Below the pieces are notes generated by a model. The model was not told where the DNA came from. It saw only the letters and a program-made list of their open reading frames with translations, and ran no database searches. A DNA stretch of 64,000 bases from Limnohabitans sp. 2KL-51 (lineage in GTDB: Bacteria; Pseudomonadota; Gammaproteobacteria; Burkholderiales; Burkholderiaceae_C). The stretch is from NCBI RefSeq assembly GCF_003063645.1, contig NZ_NESJ01000004.1:62001-126000 (forward strand). The letters run 5' to 3'. The position numbers and the translations under genes were made by a program. Shown here piece after piece: positions 44,773 through 53,094 of the stretch. Numbering within the stretch: position 1 is the stretch's first letter; each line of letters begins with the position of its first letter.

Positions 44773-45081
44773 ATGCGAGTCATTGCCGTATCCACCCTCA
44801 AGACATTCTGGGAAAAGCCCGGGCGCGGGGACGCAGAAGAAGCCTTGAAAACTTGGTACGGTGAAGCCTGCCGGGCCGAATGGAAATCCCCGGGCGATGT
44901 CAAAGCTCAATACGGAAACGCCAGCATCGTTGGCAACAACCGGATCGTCTTCAACATTGCCGGGAACAAGTACCGGCTCATCGTCGCCTTTGCGTACCGG
45001 ATGCAAATCGCCTACGTCAAGTTTGTGGGCACACATGCCGAATACGACAAGGTCGATGCAGCCTCAGTGGATAAGTCGTGA
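44773..45081 (+). CDS. higB: HigB-type toxin
   Basis: Type II toxin of 102 aa (HigB family, ribosome-dependent mRNA interferase). VSTLKTFWEKPGRGDAEEALKTWY, GNNRIVFNIAGNKYRLIV and YVKFVGTHAEYDKVDA are the family core, with the catalytic-type histidine in GTHAEYD. It precedes the antitoxin, as is typical for hig, and overlaps the higA leader. Confidence 0.9.
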   Translation: MRVIAVSTLKTFWEKPGRGDAEEALKTWYGEACRAEWKSPGDVKAQYGNASIVGNNRIVFNIAGNKYRLIVAFAYRMQIAYVKFVGTHAEYDKVDAASVDKS

Positions 45082-45098
45082 GCGTCAAGGAGAACATC

Positions 45099-45488
45099 AT
45101 GGAAATCACCCCCATCCGCACAGAAAAAGATTACCGCGCAGCACTGCGTGTGGTGTCAACGCTGGTGGACCAAGACCCATCGCCTGACACGCCCGATGGC
45201 GAACGCCTGGATGTGCTCTCGACCTTGATTGAGGCCTATGAGCGCAAGCATCATCCGATTGATCTGCCCGACCCCGTGGAAGCCATCAAGTTCCGCATGG
45301 ACCAAGCGGGGCTGTCAGTGAAAGACCTAGAGCCGATGATCGGTCAACCCAACCGCGTCTATGAAGTGCTGAGCCACAAACGCCCCCTCACGCTGCGCAT
45401 GATCCGAAACTTGAACAAAGGTTTGGGTATCTCGGCTCAGGTGCTCATTACAGACAATATGCGCACTCAGCGCACACCATCGACGTGA
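45099..45488 (+). CDS. higA: HigA-type antitoxin
   Basis: Antitoxin of 129 aa. IRTEKDYRAALRVVSTLVDQDP is the HigA N-terminus; the helix-turn-helix is in MDQAGLSVKDLEPMIGQPNRVYEVLSHKR. ATG 45099 with AAGGAG is chosen over GTG 45078. The tail after GLGISAQVLI (TDNMRTQRTPST) is longer than expected and runs into the next gene through a GTGA overlap, hinting at a recombination joint. Confidence 0.87.
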   Translation: MEITPIRTEKDYRAALRVVSTLVDQDPSPDTPDGERLDVLSTLIEAYERKHHPIDLPDPVEAIKFRMDQAGLSVKDLEPMIGQPNRVYEVLSHKRPLTLRMIRNLNKGLGISAQVLITDNMRTQRTPST

Positions 45489-45772
45489 AAAGCCTGAAAG
45501 ACGTGAAAGCCCAACTGCTGGCCAACCCCGCCGTTCGCCAAGCCTATGACGCACAAGCGCCCGAGTTTGAGCTGGCCCGTGAACGGATTGCAGCGCGTAT
45601 GAAAGCGGGCCTGGCGCAAGGCGATGTGGCCGCACGCATGGGCACGACCCAAAGCGTGGTGGCACGCATCGAAAGTGGCAGGGGCACGCCATCCATGCGA
45701 ACAGTCCAACGCTTTGCCAGTGCCGTGGGAGCGCGTGCTGTGGTGCGCATGGAGTCTTTGACGGCTGCCTGA
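45485..45772 (+). CDS. Orphan XRE-family antitoxin-like regulator
   Basis: Protein of 95 aa. An N-terminal helix (FELARERIAARMKAGL) precedes an XRE helix-turn-helix, TQGD-type GDVAARMGTTQSVVARIESGRG, as in antitoxins that normally follow a RelE/HigB-type toxin. No partner toxin is present: the gene begins (GTG 45485) in the stop of higA, and the next sequence is helicase repeat copy C. Either a third regulator of the hig operon or the remains of another TA pair. Confidence 0.75.
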   Translation: MKSLKDVKAQLLANPAVRQAYDAQAPEFELARERIAARMKAGLAQGDVAARMGTTQSVVARIESGRGTPSMRTVQRFASAVGARAVVRMESLTAA

Positions 45773-45775
45773 CCA

Positions 45776-46058
45776 GCTGCTGCAACGCAGGCTCAGCGTG
45801 GGCACCGTCGATTCGTTTCAGGGCCAAGAGCGCGACATCATTGCCATCACCTTGACGCGCAGCAACCCCCAAGGCGAGATCGGCTTCCTGTCGGACATCC
45901 GCCGCATGAACGTGGGCATGACCCGCGCACGGCGCAAGCTGTTGCTGGTGGGCGATTCGTCCACGCTTTGCAGGCATCCGTTTTTTGTGGAGTTGTTTGC
46001 TTATGTGAAGGGAGTGGGGGGCTATCGCACAGCGCATGAGGTGGGCAAACAGACCTGA
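45776..46058 (+). pseudogene. Helicase 3'-end fragment, copy C
   Basis: Homology to the helicase resumes at 45776 (matching 43582) and runs to a different C-terminus (YRTAHEVGKQT, stop TGA 46056-46058). The frame is open throughout; motifs V and VI are present, the rest of the helicase is not. Copies B and C share the GCGCATGAG ending that copy A lacks, so C may keep the original gene end. Confidence 0.85.
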
Positions 46059-46169
46059 ATCCATGATGGCATCGAGGAGATGAGGGTGCCAAGTCTTTTT
46101 TGACCGGGTTGGGTTGGTCACCCGATGCGGTAATGGGCGCTCGACACGATATGACCCAACCAAGGCTGA

Positions 46170-47222
46170 TCAGCGGCCCAGCCCTTCGAGCACGTTCACC
46201 GTGTTCACGCCCAAATCTGCCGCAGCGTAGCCACCTTCGAGCGTCAGCACCGTCGGCAAGCCCAATTGCGCTATCGCTCGGCCGACCTGCAGGTAGTCCG
46301 CACTGCGCAACTTGAAGCCCGAGATCGGGTCGCCCTCAAACGTGTCCAACCCCAGCGGCACCACCAGCGCTTGTGGCGCAAAGTCGCTCACCGCTTGCAT
46401 GGCGGTTTGCAGCGCGGCCCACCAGACTTCAAATCCGGTGCCACGCGGCAGCGGCAGGTTCAGGTTGAAGCCCTCGCCAGCCTCCGCGCCGCGCTCATCC
46501 GCATGCCCCAAAAAGAACGGGTATTCGGTGCGCGGATCGCCTTGGATGGACGCTGTGAACACATCGTTGCGCTCGTAAAAGATGGTTTGTGTGCCGTTGC
46601 CGTGGTGGTAGTCCACATCGAGCACGGCCACGCGCTGCAGCCCGCCGTCGCGCAGGGCTTGCGCGGCCACGGCGGCGTTGTTGATGAAGCAATAACCGCC
46701 CATGTAGTTGGGGCCAGCGTGGTGACCCGGTGGGCGGGTCAGTGCCATGGCAAAACGTTCGCCACCCAGCACCGCCTGCGCGGCAGCCAGTGCGCAAGCT
46801 GCACCCCCGCGCGCTGCGGCCCAGCTGCCCGCCATCAAGGGCGTGCCCGAGTCAAACGCAAACTGTCCCAGCCGCGCCGCAAAGTTGAGCGGCGGCACAT
46901 CGGTGCGAAAGCCGTGCTTGGAGGCCAGCGGCCAGACCGAGGGCAGGGCGTCTACCGCCGCATTGGCCGGGTCCAGCGCCACCCAATCGTCCCAGGCCCG
47001 AGCCAGAAATGCCAAATAGTCCGGCGCATGCACGCGGGCCGTTGCGGCGTCCACATCCGCCGCTGCATCAGGCGTCAGCAATTGCCCCACAGGGCGGCGT
47101 TGCAGTTCATCGAGGACATAGCGCAAACGGTCAGGCACTTCGTGGCAATCGACCAAGCGGCCCCGGAACATTTCCTGGCGGCCTGCGTGTTGGGCGTGGT
47201 GGGTGTTGTGGAAGATTTTCAT
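46170..47222 (-). CDS. Histone deacetylase-like amidohydrolase (acetylpolyamine deacetylase type)
   Basis: Zinc hydrolase of the HDAC/AphA superfamily, 350 aa. RPPGHHAGPNYMGGYCFINNAAVAA holds the two catalytic histidines; zinc ligands are in VLDVDYHHGNGTQ (Asp, His) and GLDTFEGDP (Asp); the C-terminus LEGGYAAADLGVN has the transition-state region (Tyr). Bacterial relatives deacetylate acetylpolyamines or small amides. It stands alone. Confidence 0.88.
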   Translation of the reverse strand: MKIFHNTHHAQHAGRQEMFRGRLVDCHEVPDRLRYVLDELQRRPVGQLLTPDAAADVDAATARVHAPDYLAFLARAWDDWVALDPANAAVDALPSVWPLASKHGFRTDVPPLNFAARLGQFAFDSGTPLMAGSWAAARGGAACALAAAQAVLGGERFAMALTRPPGHHAGPNYMGGYCFINNAAVAAQALRDGGLQRVAVLDVDYHHGNGTQTIFYERNDVFTASIQGDPRTEYPFFLGHADERGAEAGEGFNLNLPLPRGTGFEVWWAALQTAMQAVSDFAPQALVVPLGLDTFEGDPISGFKLRSADYLQVGRAIAQLGLPTVLTLEGGYAAADLGVNTVNVLEGLGR

Positions 47223-47268
47223 GGTGATTTTTACGCTGCCGGGTGGGACAAGGCGCCCTGCGACTGAT

Positions 47269-47610
47269 TCACGTCAGTGGGCTTGCATGGCGCTGATTGG
47301 GTGTGAGGTGCTGAAAGGCAGAGTCGCCGTAAGACTTGATGACCTCGGAGATGACAACGTGATAGCCGTTGTACCACTGGGCATATTTTTGTTTGGCCTC
47401 GATGTGGCTGGGATGGGTTCCCAACGCTTTGAGGCCATCCATGGTTTCCCAATAGTAGGTGGCATTGCGACGTTTGCCATCGTCTGAAGCCCACTCTTCG
47501 ACCCCGATAAAGCCGGGCGAGGCTTTTGCCACAGCATCAATGATGGCATTGAGTTCGTTGAACTCAGCGTCGTAGGATCCGGGCTCCCAAATGAATGCAG
47601 CACTGAACAT
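47269..47610 (-). CDS. Antibiotic-biosynthesis-monooxygenase (ABM) fold protein
   Basis: Small ferredoxin-like fold protein, 113 aa. FIWEPGSYDAEFNELNAIIDAVAKASPGFIGVEEW and the WETMDGLKALGTHPSHIEAKQKYAQWY helix are typical of ABM/DUF4937-like domains, often seen in stress or antibiotic-modifying loci. No catalytic residues can be assigned. Start ATG 47610. Confidence 0.7.
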   Translation of the reverse strand: MFSAAFIWEPGSYDAEFNELNAIIDAVAKASPGFIGVEEWASDDGKRRNATYYWETMDGLKALGTHPSHIEAKQKYAQWYNGYHVVISEVIKSYGDSAFQHLTPNQRHASPLT

Positions 47611-47798
47611 GGTTTATGAATGAGGGTTGAGAAAGTAAATTGCCGTTTGGGCAGCGTGTGCGTTGATCGGGTCGAAGGTTTTGGGTTTTGAGGTGTTCAA
47701 TCCGTTTGGGCCGGAGTAACCAGACCATTTGCCTTTTCGTTCAGGAAGGCTGGGCGGCCTCAATCGCAGCCGATAACTTGCTCAGAATCCAGTGGACT

Positions 47799-48272
47799 TC
47801 AGTGAATAACTTGCCTTGGCTCGCAACGCACGTCGGTCTTGACAGAGTTGGCGATGAAACATTCGTCGTGGGCCAAGTGGTGCATCTCTTGCAGCTGAGC
47901 ATGGGTCGGTATCTTGTCCCCAGAAAATTTAACCTCGGGGCGAAGCGTGACGGTGGTCATCATGAGCTTGCCTTCTAGGTTTTTGCCCATCACGCCCTCT
48001 GCTGCGTCATGGTAGGTGTCGACCACAAAACCATGTTTGACTGCAAAGGATAGAAACCAAAGCATGTGACAGCTGGACAGTGAAGCGACGAAGGCCTCTT
48101 CGGGATCTACCGCATCGACCACGGAATAGGGCAGTGGAACAACGTGAGGGGATGAAGAACCCGCAATTTCAATGCCACTGTCGAAGCGCAGGATGTGTTG
48201 GCGGCTGTAGCGGTTGTCGGTGAACTTTTGATCAGACCGAGCCCAAAGTATTTCGGCGGTGTAGATGGCCAT
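47799..48272 (-). CDS. OsmC family protein
   Basis: Thiol-dependent hydroperoxide reductase fold, 157 aa. Catalytic Cys motif VASLSSCHMLWFL with the partner Cys in HDECFIANSVKTDV; the N-terminal beta half is TAEILWARSDQKF. Likely detoxifies organic peroxides in the cytosol. ATG 48272 is preferred to the longer frame starting in the GNAT gene. Confidence 0.88.
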   Translation of the reverse strand: MAIYTAEILWARSDQKFTDNRYSRQHILRFDSGIEIAGSSSPHVVPLPYSVVDAVDPEEAFVASLSSCHMLWFLSFAVKHGFVVDTYHDAAEGVMGKNLEGKLMMTTVTLRPEVKFSGDKIPTHAQLQEMHHLAHDECFIANSVKTDVRCEPRQVIH

Positions 48273-48292
48273 GTTGTTTGTCGCTTGTGAAG

Positions 48293-48772
48293 TCAAGCTG
48301 ACGCATGACTTTGGAGGTCCATGGTCATGAAGACGCTATGGGGGTCGAGTTGGTAGTCGCAAAAGGGGCCGCAGGGCCAGAATCCGGCGCTTTCATACAG
48401 TTGGTGCGCTGGCGCAAACGTGCTGGCTGGCCCGGTTTCCAGGCTCAGTTGTTGGTAGCCACGCACGATGGCTTCGCTGATGATGTGATTCAGAATGGCA
48501 CGACCCGCGCCCTGTCGTCGGTTGACGGTTGGGGTTCGCATGGATTTGATCTCGCCATGATCAAGGGACAGTTCCTTGAGGGCACCACATCCCAAAAGCT
48601 GATCGCCATCGCGTGCGGACCAAAAGGTGATTTCGGGGCGTTTGAGTTGGTCCACATCGAGCGCATGAACGCTTTCAGGCGGTGAAAGTTCATGCATGTG
48701 GCGCAAGTGCTCGTCGAGCAGTGCATACACATCTGGCCGAGCGGGATCGTCGGGTGCAATGGTCATTGACAT
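48293..48772 (-). CDS. GNAT family N-acetyltransferase
   Basis: Acetyl-CoA dependent N-acetyltransferase of 159 aa. The CoA pyrophosphate motif is RRQGAGRAILNHII; KSMRTPTVNRR is the strand before it and LYESAGFWPCGPF is the C-terminal GNAT motif. The substrate is unknown. It is co-oriented with the OsmC gene just downstream and the crotonase gene upstream. Confidence 0.85.
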   Translation of the reverse strand: MSMTIAPDDPARPDVYALLDEHLRHMHELSPPESVHALDVDQLKRPEITFWSARDGDQLLGCGALKELSLDHGEIKSMRTPTVNRRQGAGRAILNHIISEAIVRGYQQLSLETGPASTFAPAHQLYESAGFWPCGPFCDYQLDPHSVFMTMDLQSHASA

Positions 48773-48808
48773 GGTGGGTGGCGTTCTTGTGTTGTGGCAT
48801 AACTCGCC

Positions 48809-49657
48809 TCAACCAAACTCCCGAAAGCCCTTTAGCGGCGGCAACGGCGCAAAGTTGGCTTCGCGTTTTTGTTGCATGGCGCTGATGGCTTCGCGCACAT
48901 TGGCGTTGCTCCAGATCGCGCCTTGCAGCCAGCCCATGTGGCGCAGGCTGTCTTCGGTGCTGTGGTCGCGGGCGTAGTGCAGCACTTGCTTGGTGCCCCA
49001 GATGGCCACGGGCGGTTTGCTGGCGATTTCTTTGGCCGCTTGCAGGGCGGCGGCCACGGTGGCTTCGTGGGTGGGCAGCACCTCGTTGACCAAGCCGTGG
49101 GCCAAGGCTTTGTCGGCGCTGAGGCGCCTGCCCGTGTAGGCCAGTTCTTTGACCAAGGCCATGGGCAGCAGCTTGGGCAGGCGCTGCAAGGTGCCCACGT
49201 CGGCCACCATGCCGATGTTGATTTCCTGAATGCAGAAGAACGCGTCGGCTGAGGCATAGCGCATGCAGCAGGCGGTCACCATGTCCACCGCGCCGCCAAT
49301 GCAGCCGCCGTGGATAGCCGCAATGACCGGGATGCGCAGCTCTTCGAGCAGGGTGAAGGTGTGCTGCATGTCGGTCAGCACGTCGTACACGGCCGAGCGG
49401 CCTTCGGCGCTGCTGTCATCCATCTGGATGGCGCTGCTAAATGTTTGCAGGTCCATGCCGGCGCTGAAGTGTTTGCCCGTGCTCGAGATCACCAGCGCCC
49501 GGGCGGTGCCCGCTTTGTGGATGTCGGTCAGCACCTCGTGCAGCTCGCGCCAGAAGGTGGGGTGCATGGTGTTCATCGCCTCGGGGCGGTTCATCACCAG
49601 GTGGGCAACGTGATTTTCAGTCGAGAGGGAAAAGCAGTTCAGCTTGTTCATGGTCAT
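48809..49657 (-). CDS. Enoyl-CoA hydratase/isomerase (crotonase) family protein
   Basis: Crotonase-fold acyl-CoA enzyme, 282 aa. GKHFSAGMDLQTF and AAIHGGCIGGAVDMVTACCMRYAS form the oxyanion hole. EINIGMVADVGTLQRLPK, with an Asp where hydratases have the second Glu, resembles dienoyl-CoA isomerases (ECH1-like) more than hydratases. It overlaps dinB by about 41 bp, which suggests translational coupling. Confidence 0.83.
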   Translation of the reverse strand: MTMNKLNCFSLSTENHVAHLVMNRPEAMNTMHPTFWRELHEVLTDIHKAGTARALVISSTGKHFSAGMDLQTFSSAIQMDDSSAEGRSAVYDVLTDMQHTFTLLEELRIPVIAAIHGGCIGGAVDMVTACCMRYASADAFFCIQEINIGMVADVGTLQRLPKLLPMALVKELAYTGRRLSADKALAHGLVNEVLPTHEATVAAALQAAKEIASKPPVAIWGTKQVLHYARDHSTEDSLRHMGWLQGAIWSNANVREAISAMQQKREANFAPLPPLKGFREFG

Positions 49658-50900
49658 TCACTTGAGGAGGGTCTTGATCGGGTGTTTCACTGTAAGCGGC
49701 GATGGGGGGCTGCGCTGTCCCGGCTTTGACCAGCGAGCCCACCCGCACCCCCAGCAAGCGCAGGCGGCGTGACAGGTCTACCCTTTTGAGGCTTTGGCCT
49801 GCGATCAGGCGTATTTGCTTGGCGTCGGCGGTGTACTCGGTCAGGGTCTGATCCCGCGTCACAGCCTGGAAGTTGTCATACCGCAGCTTGATGCCGATGG
49901 TTTTGCCTTCGTAGCCTTTGCGCTGCAAGTCGGCGGCCACTTGTTCGCATAAACGCGTGAACACCGCACTCAATTCGGCGCGGTCGCGCACAGCGTGCAG
50001 GTCGCGCTCAAAGGTGGTTTCGCGGCTCATGCTGACGGGTTCGCTATCGGTTTCCAGTGGGCGGTCGTCGCGACCCCAAGACGCTTCGTGCAGCCAAGCG
50101 CCGTAGCTTTTGCCAAAGTTCTCCACCAGCCAGTGCGGCTCGCGCTCCGCTAGATCGCCAATGGTTTGAATGCCAAAGCCTTTGAGCTTTTCATCGGCCT
50201 TGGGGCCCACGCCGTTGATCTTGCGGCAAGCCAGCGGCCAAATCAGAGTTTGCAGATCGGCCTCGTGCACGATGGAGATGCCGTTCGGTTTGTTGAACTC
50301 GCTGGCCATCTTGGCGATGAGTTTGTTGGGCGCCACACCAATTGAGCAGGTCAGGCCCGTGGCGTCAAAAATGCTTTTTTGGATCAGCCGTGCCAGCACC
50401 CGCCCGCCCTCGCGCTGGCCGCCGGGCACATCAGTAAAGTCGATGTAAACCTCGTCCACACCCCGGTCCTGCATGACGGGGGCGATGTCCAGAATGATGC
50501 TTTTGAAGGTGCGCGAATAGTGCCGATAACGCTCAAAGTCCACCGGCAACAAAATGGCTTGTGGGCAGAGCTTGGCGGCTTTCATCAGCCCCATGGCCGA
50601 GCCGATGCCGAACTGCCGCGCCGCATAAGTGGCGGTGGTGATCACGCCGCGCCCGGTGTAGCCCTCGATGCGCGGGCAAAAGTCCACCGGAATGAGGTCC
50701 AGCCGCTCGGCAAAGGTCTCTGCGTTCCATTCGCCATCGGGGTAGGCGGCCTGCAGCTTGCCCAGCAGGTCGTCTTCCTTGCGGCGGCCGCCGCCAATGA
50801 CCACGGGCAAGCCCTTGAGCTGCGGGTAGCGCAGCAACTCGCAAGACGCGTAAAAAGCGTCCATGTCGAGGTGGGCGATGCGTCGAATAGGCAGGGCCAT
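49617..50900 (-). CDS. dinB: DNA polymerase IV (Y family)
   Basis: Translesion DNA polymerase, 427 aa from ATG 50900 (GTG 50927 also open). IAHLDMDAFYASCEL and SIGVAPNKLIAKMASEF are Y-family palm motifs; the acidic pair is in DEVYIDFTD. The insert KEDDLLGKLQAAYPDGEWNAETFAER after GGGRR is longer than in E. coli DinB and typical of betaproteobacterial forms. The C-terminal QAELLFPLD is a candidate beta-clamp binding peptide. No LexA box was evident upstream. Confidence 0.92.
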   Translation of the reverse strand: MALPIRRIAHLDMDAFYASCELLRYPQLKGLPVVIGGGRRKEDDLLGKLQAAYPDGEWNAETFAERLDLIPVDFCPRIEGYTGRGVITTATYAARQFGIGSAMGLMKAAKLCPQAILLPVDFERYRHYSRTFKSIILDIAPVMQDRGVDEVYIDFTDVPGGQREGGRVLARLIQKSIFDATGLTCSIGVAPNKLIAKMASEFNKPNGISIVHEADLQTLIWPLACRKINGVGPKADEKLKGFGIQTIGDLAEREPHWLVENFGKSYGAWLHEASWGRDDRPLETDSEPVSMSRETTFERDLHAVRDRAELSAVFTRLCEQVAADLQRKGYEGKTIGIKLRYDNFQAVTRDQTLTEYTADAKQIRLIAGQSLKRVDLSRRLRLLGVRVGSLVKAGTAQPPIAAYSETPDQDPPQVNDHEQAELLFPLD

Positions 50901-50988
50901 GGCGCTTGAAACGGGTGAAGCAGTCACCCGCTAAGCATAGCGCGGCCCCAATGGGTTTTGGCCTTGCCCAACCCCTGGCCGCGCCTGC

Positions 50989-52146
50989 TTACCGGCCTGT
51001 AGGAAAGGTGCCTGGCAGCAAGATGCTCTTGTCCACCGTGTCCATTTGCGTTCGACCGCAAAAGGCCATGGTCAGGTCCAGCTCCTTGTGGATGATTTCC
51101 AGCGCTTTGGTCACGCCTGCTTCGCCCATGGCACCCAGGCCATACAGCATAGATCGGCCAATGTAGACGCCCTTGGCACCCAGGGCGCGGGCTTTCACCA
51201 CGTCTTGGCCGCTGCGGATGCCACCGTCCATGTGAACTTCGATGCTTTGGCCCACGGCATCCACGATGGCGGGCAGGGCTTCGATGCTGGACTGCGCGCC
51301 GTCCAGCTGACGGCCGCCATGGTTGCTGACGATGAGGGCGTCGGCACCCGATTGCACCGCCATGTGGGCATCATCCACGTCTTGAATGCCCTTCAATATG
51401 AGCTTGCCGCCCCAGCGCTTTTTGATCCACTCCACATCGCCCCAGTTCAGGCCGGGGTCAAACTGCGAGGCGGTCCACGAAGACAGGCTGCTCATGTCAG
51501 CCACGCCCGTGACATGGCCCACGATGTTGCCAAACTGGCGACGCGATGTGCCCAGCATGCCCAAGGCCCAGCGGGGCTTGGTGGCGATGTTGATCATGTT
51601 GGCGATCGTCAGTTTGGGTGGCGCAGAAAGGCCGTTTTTCAGGTCCTTGTGACGCTGACCCAGAATTTGCAAGTCCAGTGTGAGCACCAGCGCGCCGCAG
51701 TTGGCGGCTTTGGCGCGGTCAATCAAGCGCTCGATGAAGCCCCTGTCTTTCATCACGTACAACTGAAACCAACAGCCTTCACCGGCGTGCTGAGCGACGT
51801 CTTCGATGGAGCAGATGCTCATGGTGGACAAGGTGAAAGGCACGCCAAATTTTTTGGCAGCGCGGGCGGCCAGGATTTCGCCATCGGCATGCTGCATGCC
51901 TGTCAGGCCCGTGGGCGCAATGGCCACCGGCATGGCGACTTGCTCGCCCACCATGGTGCTGGCGGTGCTGCGGTTTTCCATGTTGACGGCTACGCGCTGG
52001 CGCAGCTTGATCTTCTGGAAGTCGCTTTCGTTGGCCCGGTAGGTGCTTTCGGTCCAAGAGCCGCTGTCCGCGTAGTCATAAAACATGCGCGGTACGCGCT
52101 TTTCGGCCAAAACGCGCAGGTCTTCTATGGTGGTGATCACGGACAT
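50989..52146 (-). CDS. lldD: FMN-dependent alpha-hydroxy-acid dehydrogenase (L-lactate dehydrogenase type)
   Basis: TIM-barrel flavoenzyme oxidising L-lactate or a similar 2-hydroxy acid, 385 aa. FYDYADSGSWTESTYRAN opens the barrel; VSNHGGRQLDGA carries the catalytic His and Arg; HMDGGIRSGQDVVKARALGAKGVYIGR binds FMN. Excellent ribosome site AGGAG before ATG 52146. It borders the uronate cluster and could be an unrelated neighbour. Confidence 0.88.
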   Translation of the reverse strand: MSVITTIEDLRVLAEKRVPRMFYDYADSGSWTESTYRANESDFQKIKLRQRVAVNMENRSTASTMVGEQVAMPVAIAPTGLTGMQHADGEILAARAAKKFGVPFTLSTMSICSIEDVAQHAGEGCWFQLYVMKDRGFIERLIDRAKAANCGALVLTLDLQILGQRHKDLKNGLSAPPKLTIANMINIATKPRWALGMLGTSRRQFGNIVGHVTGVADMSSLSSWTASQFDPGLNWGDVEWIKKRWGGKLILKGIQDVDDAHMAVQSGADALIVSNHGGRQLDGAQSSIEALPAIVDAVGQSIEVHMDGGIRSGQDVVKARALGAKGVYIGRSMLYGLGAMGEAGVTKALEIIHKELDLTMAFCGRTQMDTVDKSILLPGTFPTGR

Positions 52147-52257
52147 GAGGGGTCTCCTGAGAGTTTTCCAATATAGGTTGGCCCGAATCGTAGCCGCTGG
52201 GGAGCGCCCTGGGTGTGAAACTTGGGACAGCAGGTTTGAATTTTCTTGCGGTGTGTT

Positions 52258-53079
52258 TCAGCCGTGAGGGGCGGCTTTCACAAAAGCCCCGCCCTGGTAG
52301 ATGGCTGCAGGGTCTTGTATGTCGATGCTTTGTTGGCGTGCTTCCACGGAAGGGCGGAACACGTCGGACGAATCCAGAGGGCGGTAGCCAAGGTGTTTGG
52401 CATGGGTGTTGTCCCACCAGGTGGTCTGGTTGTCGGACATGCCGTAAATGATGCTGTGGCCCACGATGGGCGCGGTCAGGGCCGCCACCACCAGGCGCTC
52501 CAGGTCGTCAAAGCTCAACCAAGTGGCCAGCATGCGGCGGTCTTTGGGTTCGGCATACGAGGAGCCAATGCGCAGGCTCACGGTCTCGATGCCCCAACGG
52601 TCCCAATACAGTTGGGCCAGGTCTTCGCCAAAGGCTTTGGACAGGCCATAAAACCCGTCGGGCTTAGGTGGCATGCGGGTGTTGACGACCTCGTCTTGGC
52701 GGTAAAAGCCGGTCACATGGTTGGAGCTGGCAAACACGATGCGCTTGACCCCTTGCAGGCGGGCAGCTTCGTACAGATTGACCATGCCCACGATGTTGCC
52801 CGCCAAAATCGGCTCCCAAGGCTGTTCGGTCGAGACGCCGCCCATGTGCACCACCGCGTTCACGCCTTCGAGCAAGGCCATCATCTGGTCTTTGTCTTCG
52901 AGTGATGCGAGTTGCACCTCTTCGCCCGCACTCGCTGGGTCCAGTTCACGGCGGTGGCTCACACGCAGCACGTCGCAATAGTCTTTCAGGCGGGGGCGAA
53001 GCTCTTTGCCCAGGTTGCCACCCGCACCCGTGAGGAGCAGGCGCGGAAATCGAATGGGGGAGGCGGGTGTGTTGAGCAT
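52258..53079 (-). CDS. udh: Uronate dehydrogenase
   Basis: NAD-dependent short-chain enzyme, 273 aa, oxidising D-galacturonate or D-glucuronate to the aldaro-1,5-lactone. The NAD motif is LLTGAGGNLGKEL, with ASSNHVTGFY and the YxxxK of FYGLSKAFGE; RIGSSYAEPKDRRMLATWLS is typical of Udh. It is last in the minus-strand unit gudD-garL-udh (15-bp gap to garL). Confidence 0.87.
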   Translation of the reverse strand: MLNTPASPIRFPRLLLTGAGGNLGKELRPRLKDYCDVLRVSHRRELDPASAGEEVQLASLEDKDQMMALLEGVNAVVHMGGVSTEQPWEPILAGNIVGMVNLYEAARLQGVKRIVFASSNHVTGFYRQDEVVNTRMPPKPDGFYGLSKAFGEDLAQLYWDRWGIETVSLRIGSSYAEPKDRRMLATWLSFDDLERLVVAALTAPIVGHSIIYGMSDNQTTWWDNTHAKHLGYRPLDSSDVFRPSVEARQQSIDIQDPAAIYQGGAFVKAAPHG

Positions 53080-53094
53080 GGGGTTTTTTGAGAT

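Noticed and set aside
47611..47798. 188-bp gap between the ABM and OsmC genes checked for RNA genes
   Set aside because: No tRNA-like cloverleaf, strong hairpin, repeat or plausible start with ribosome site was seen.
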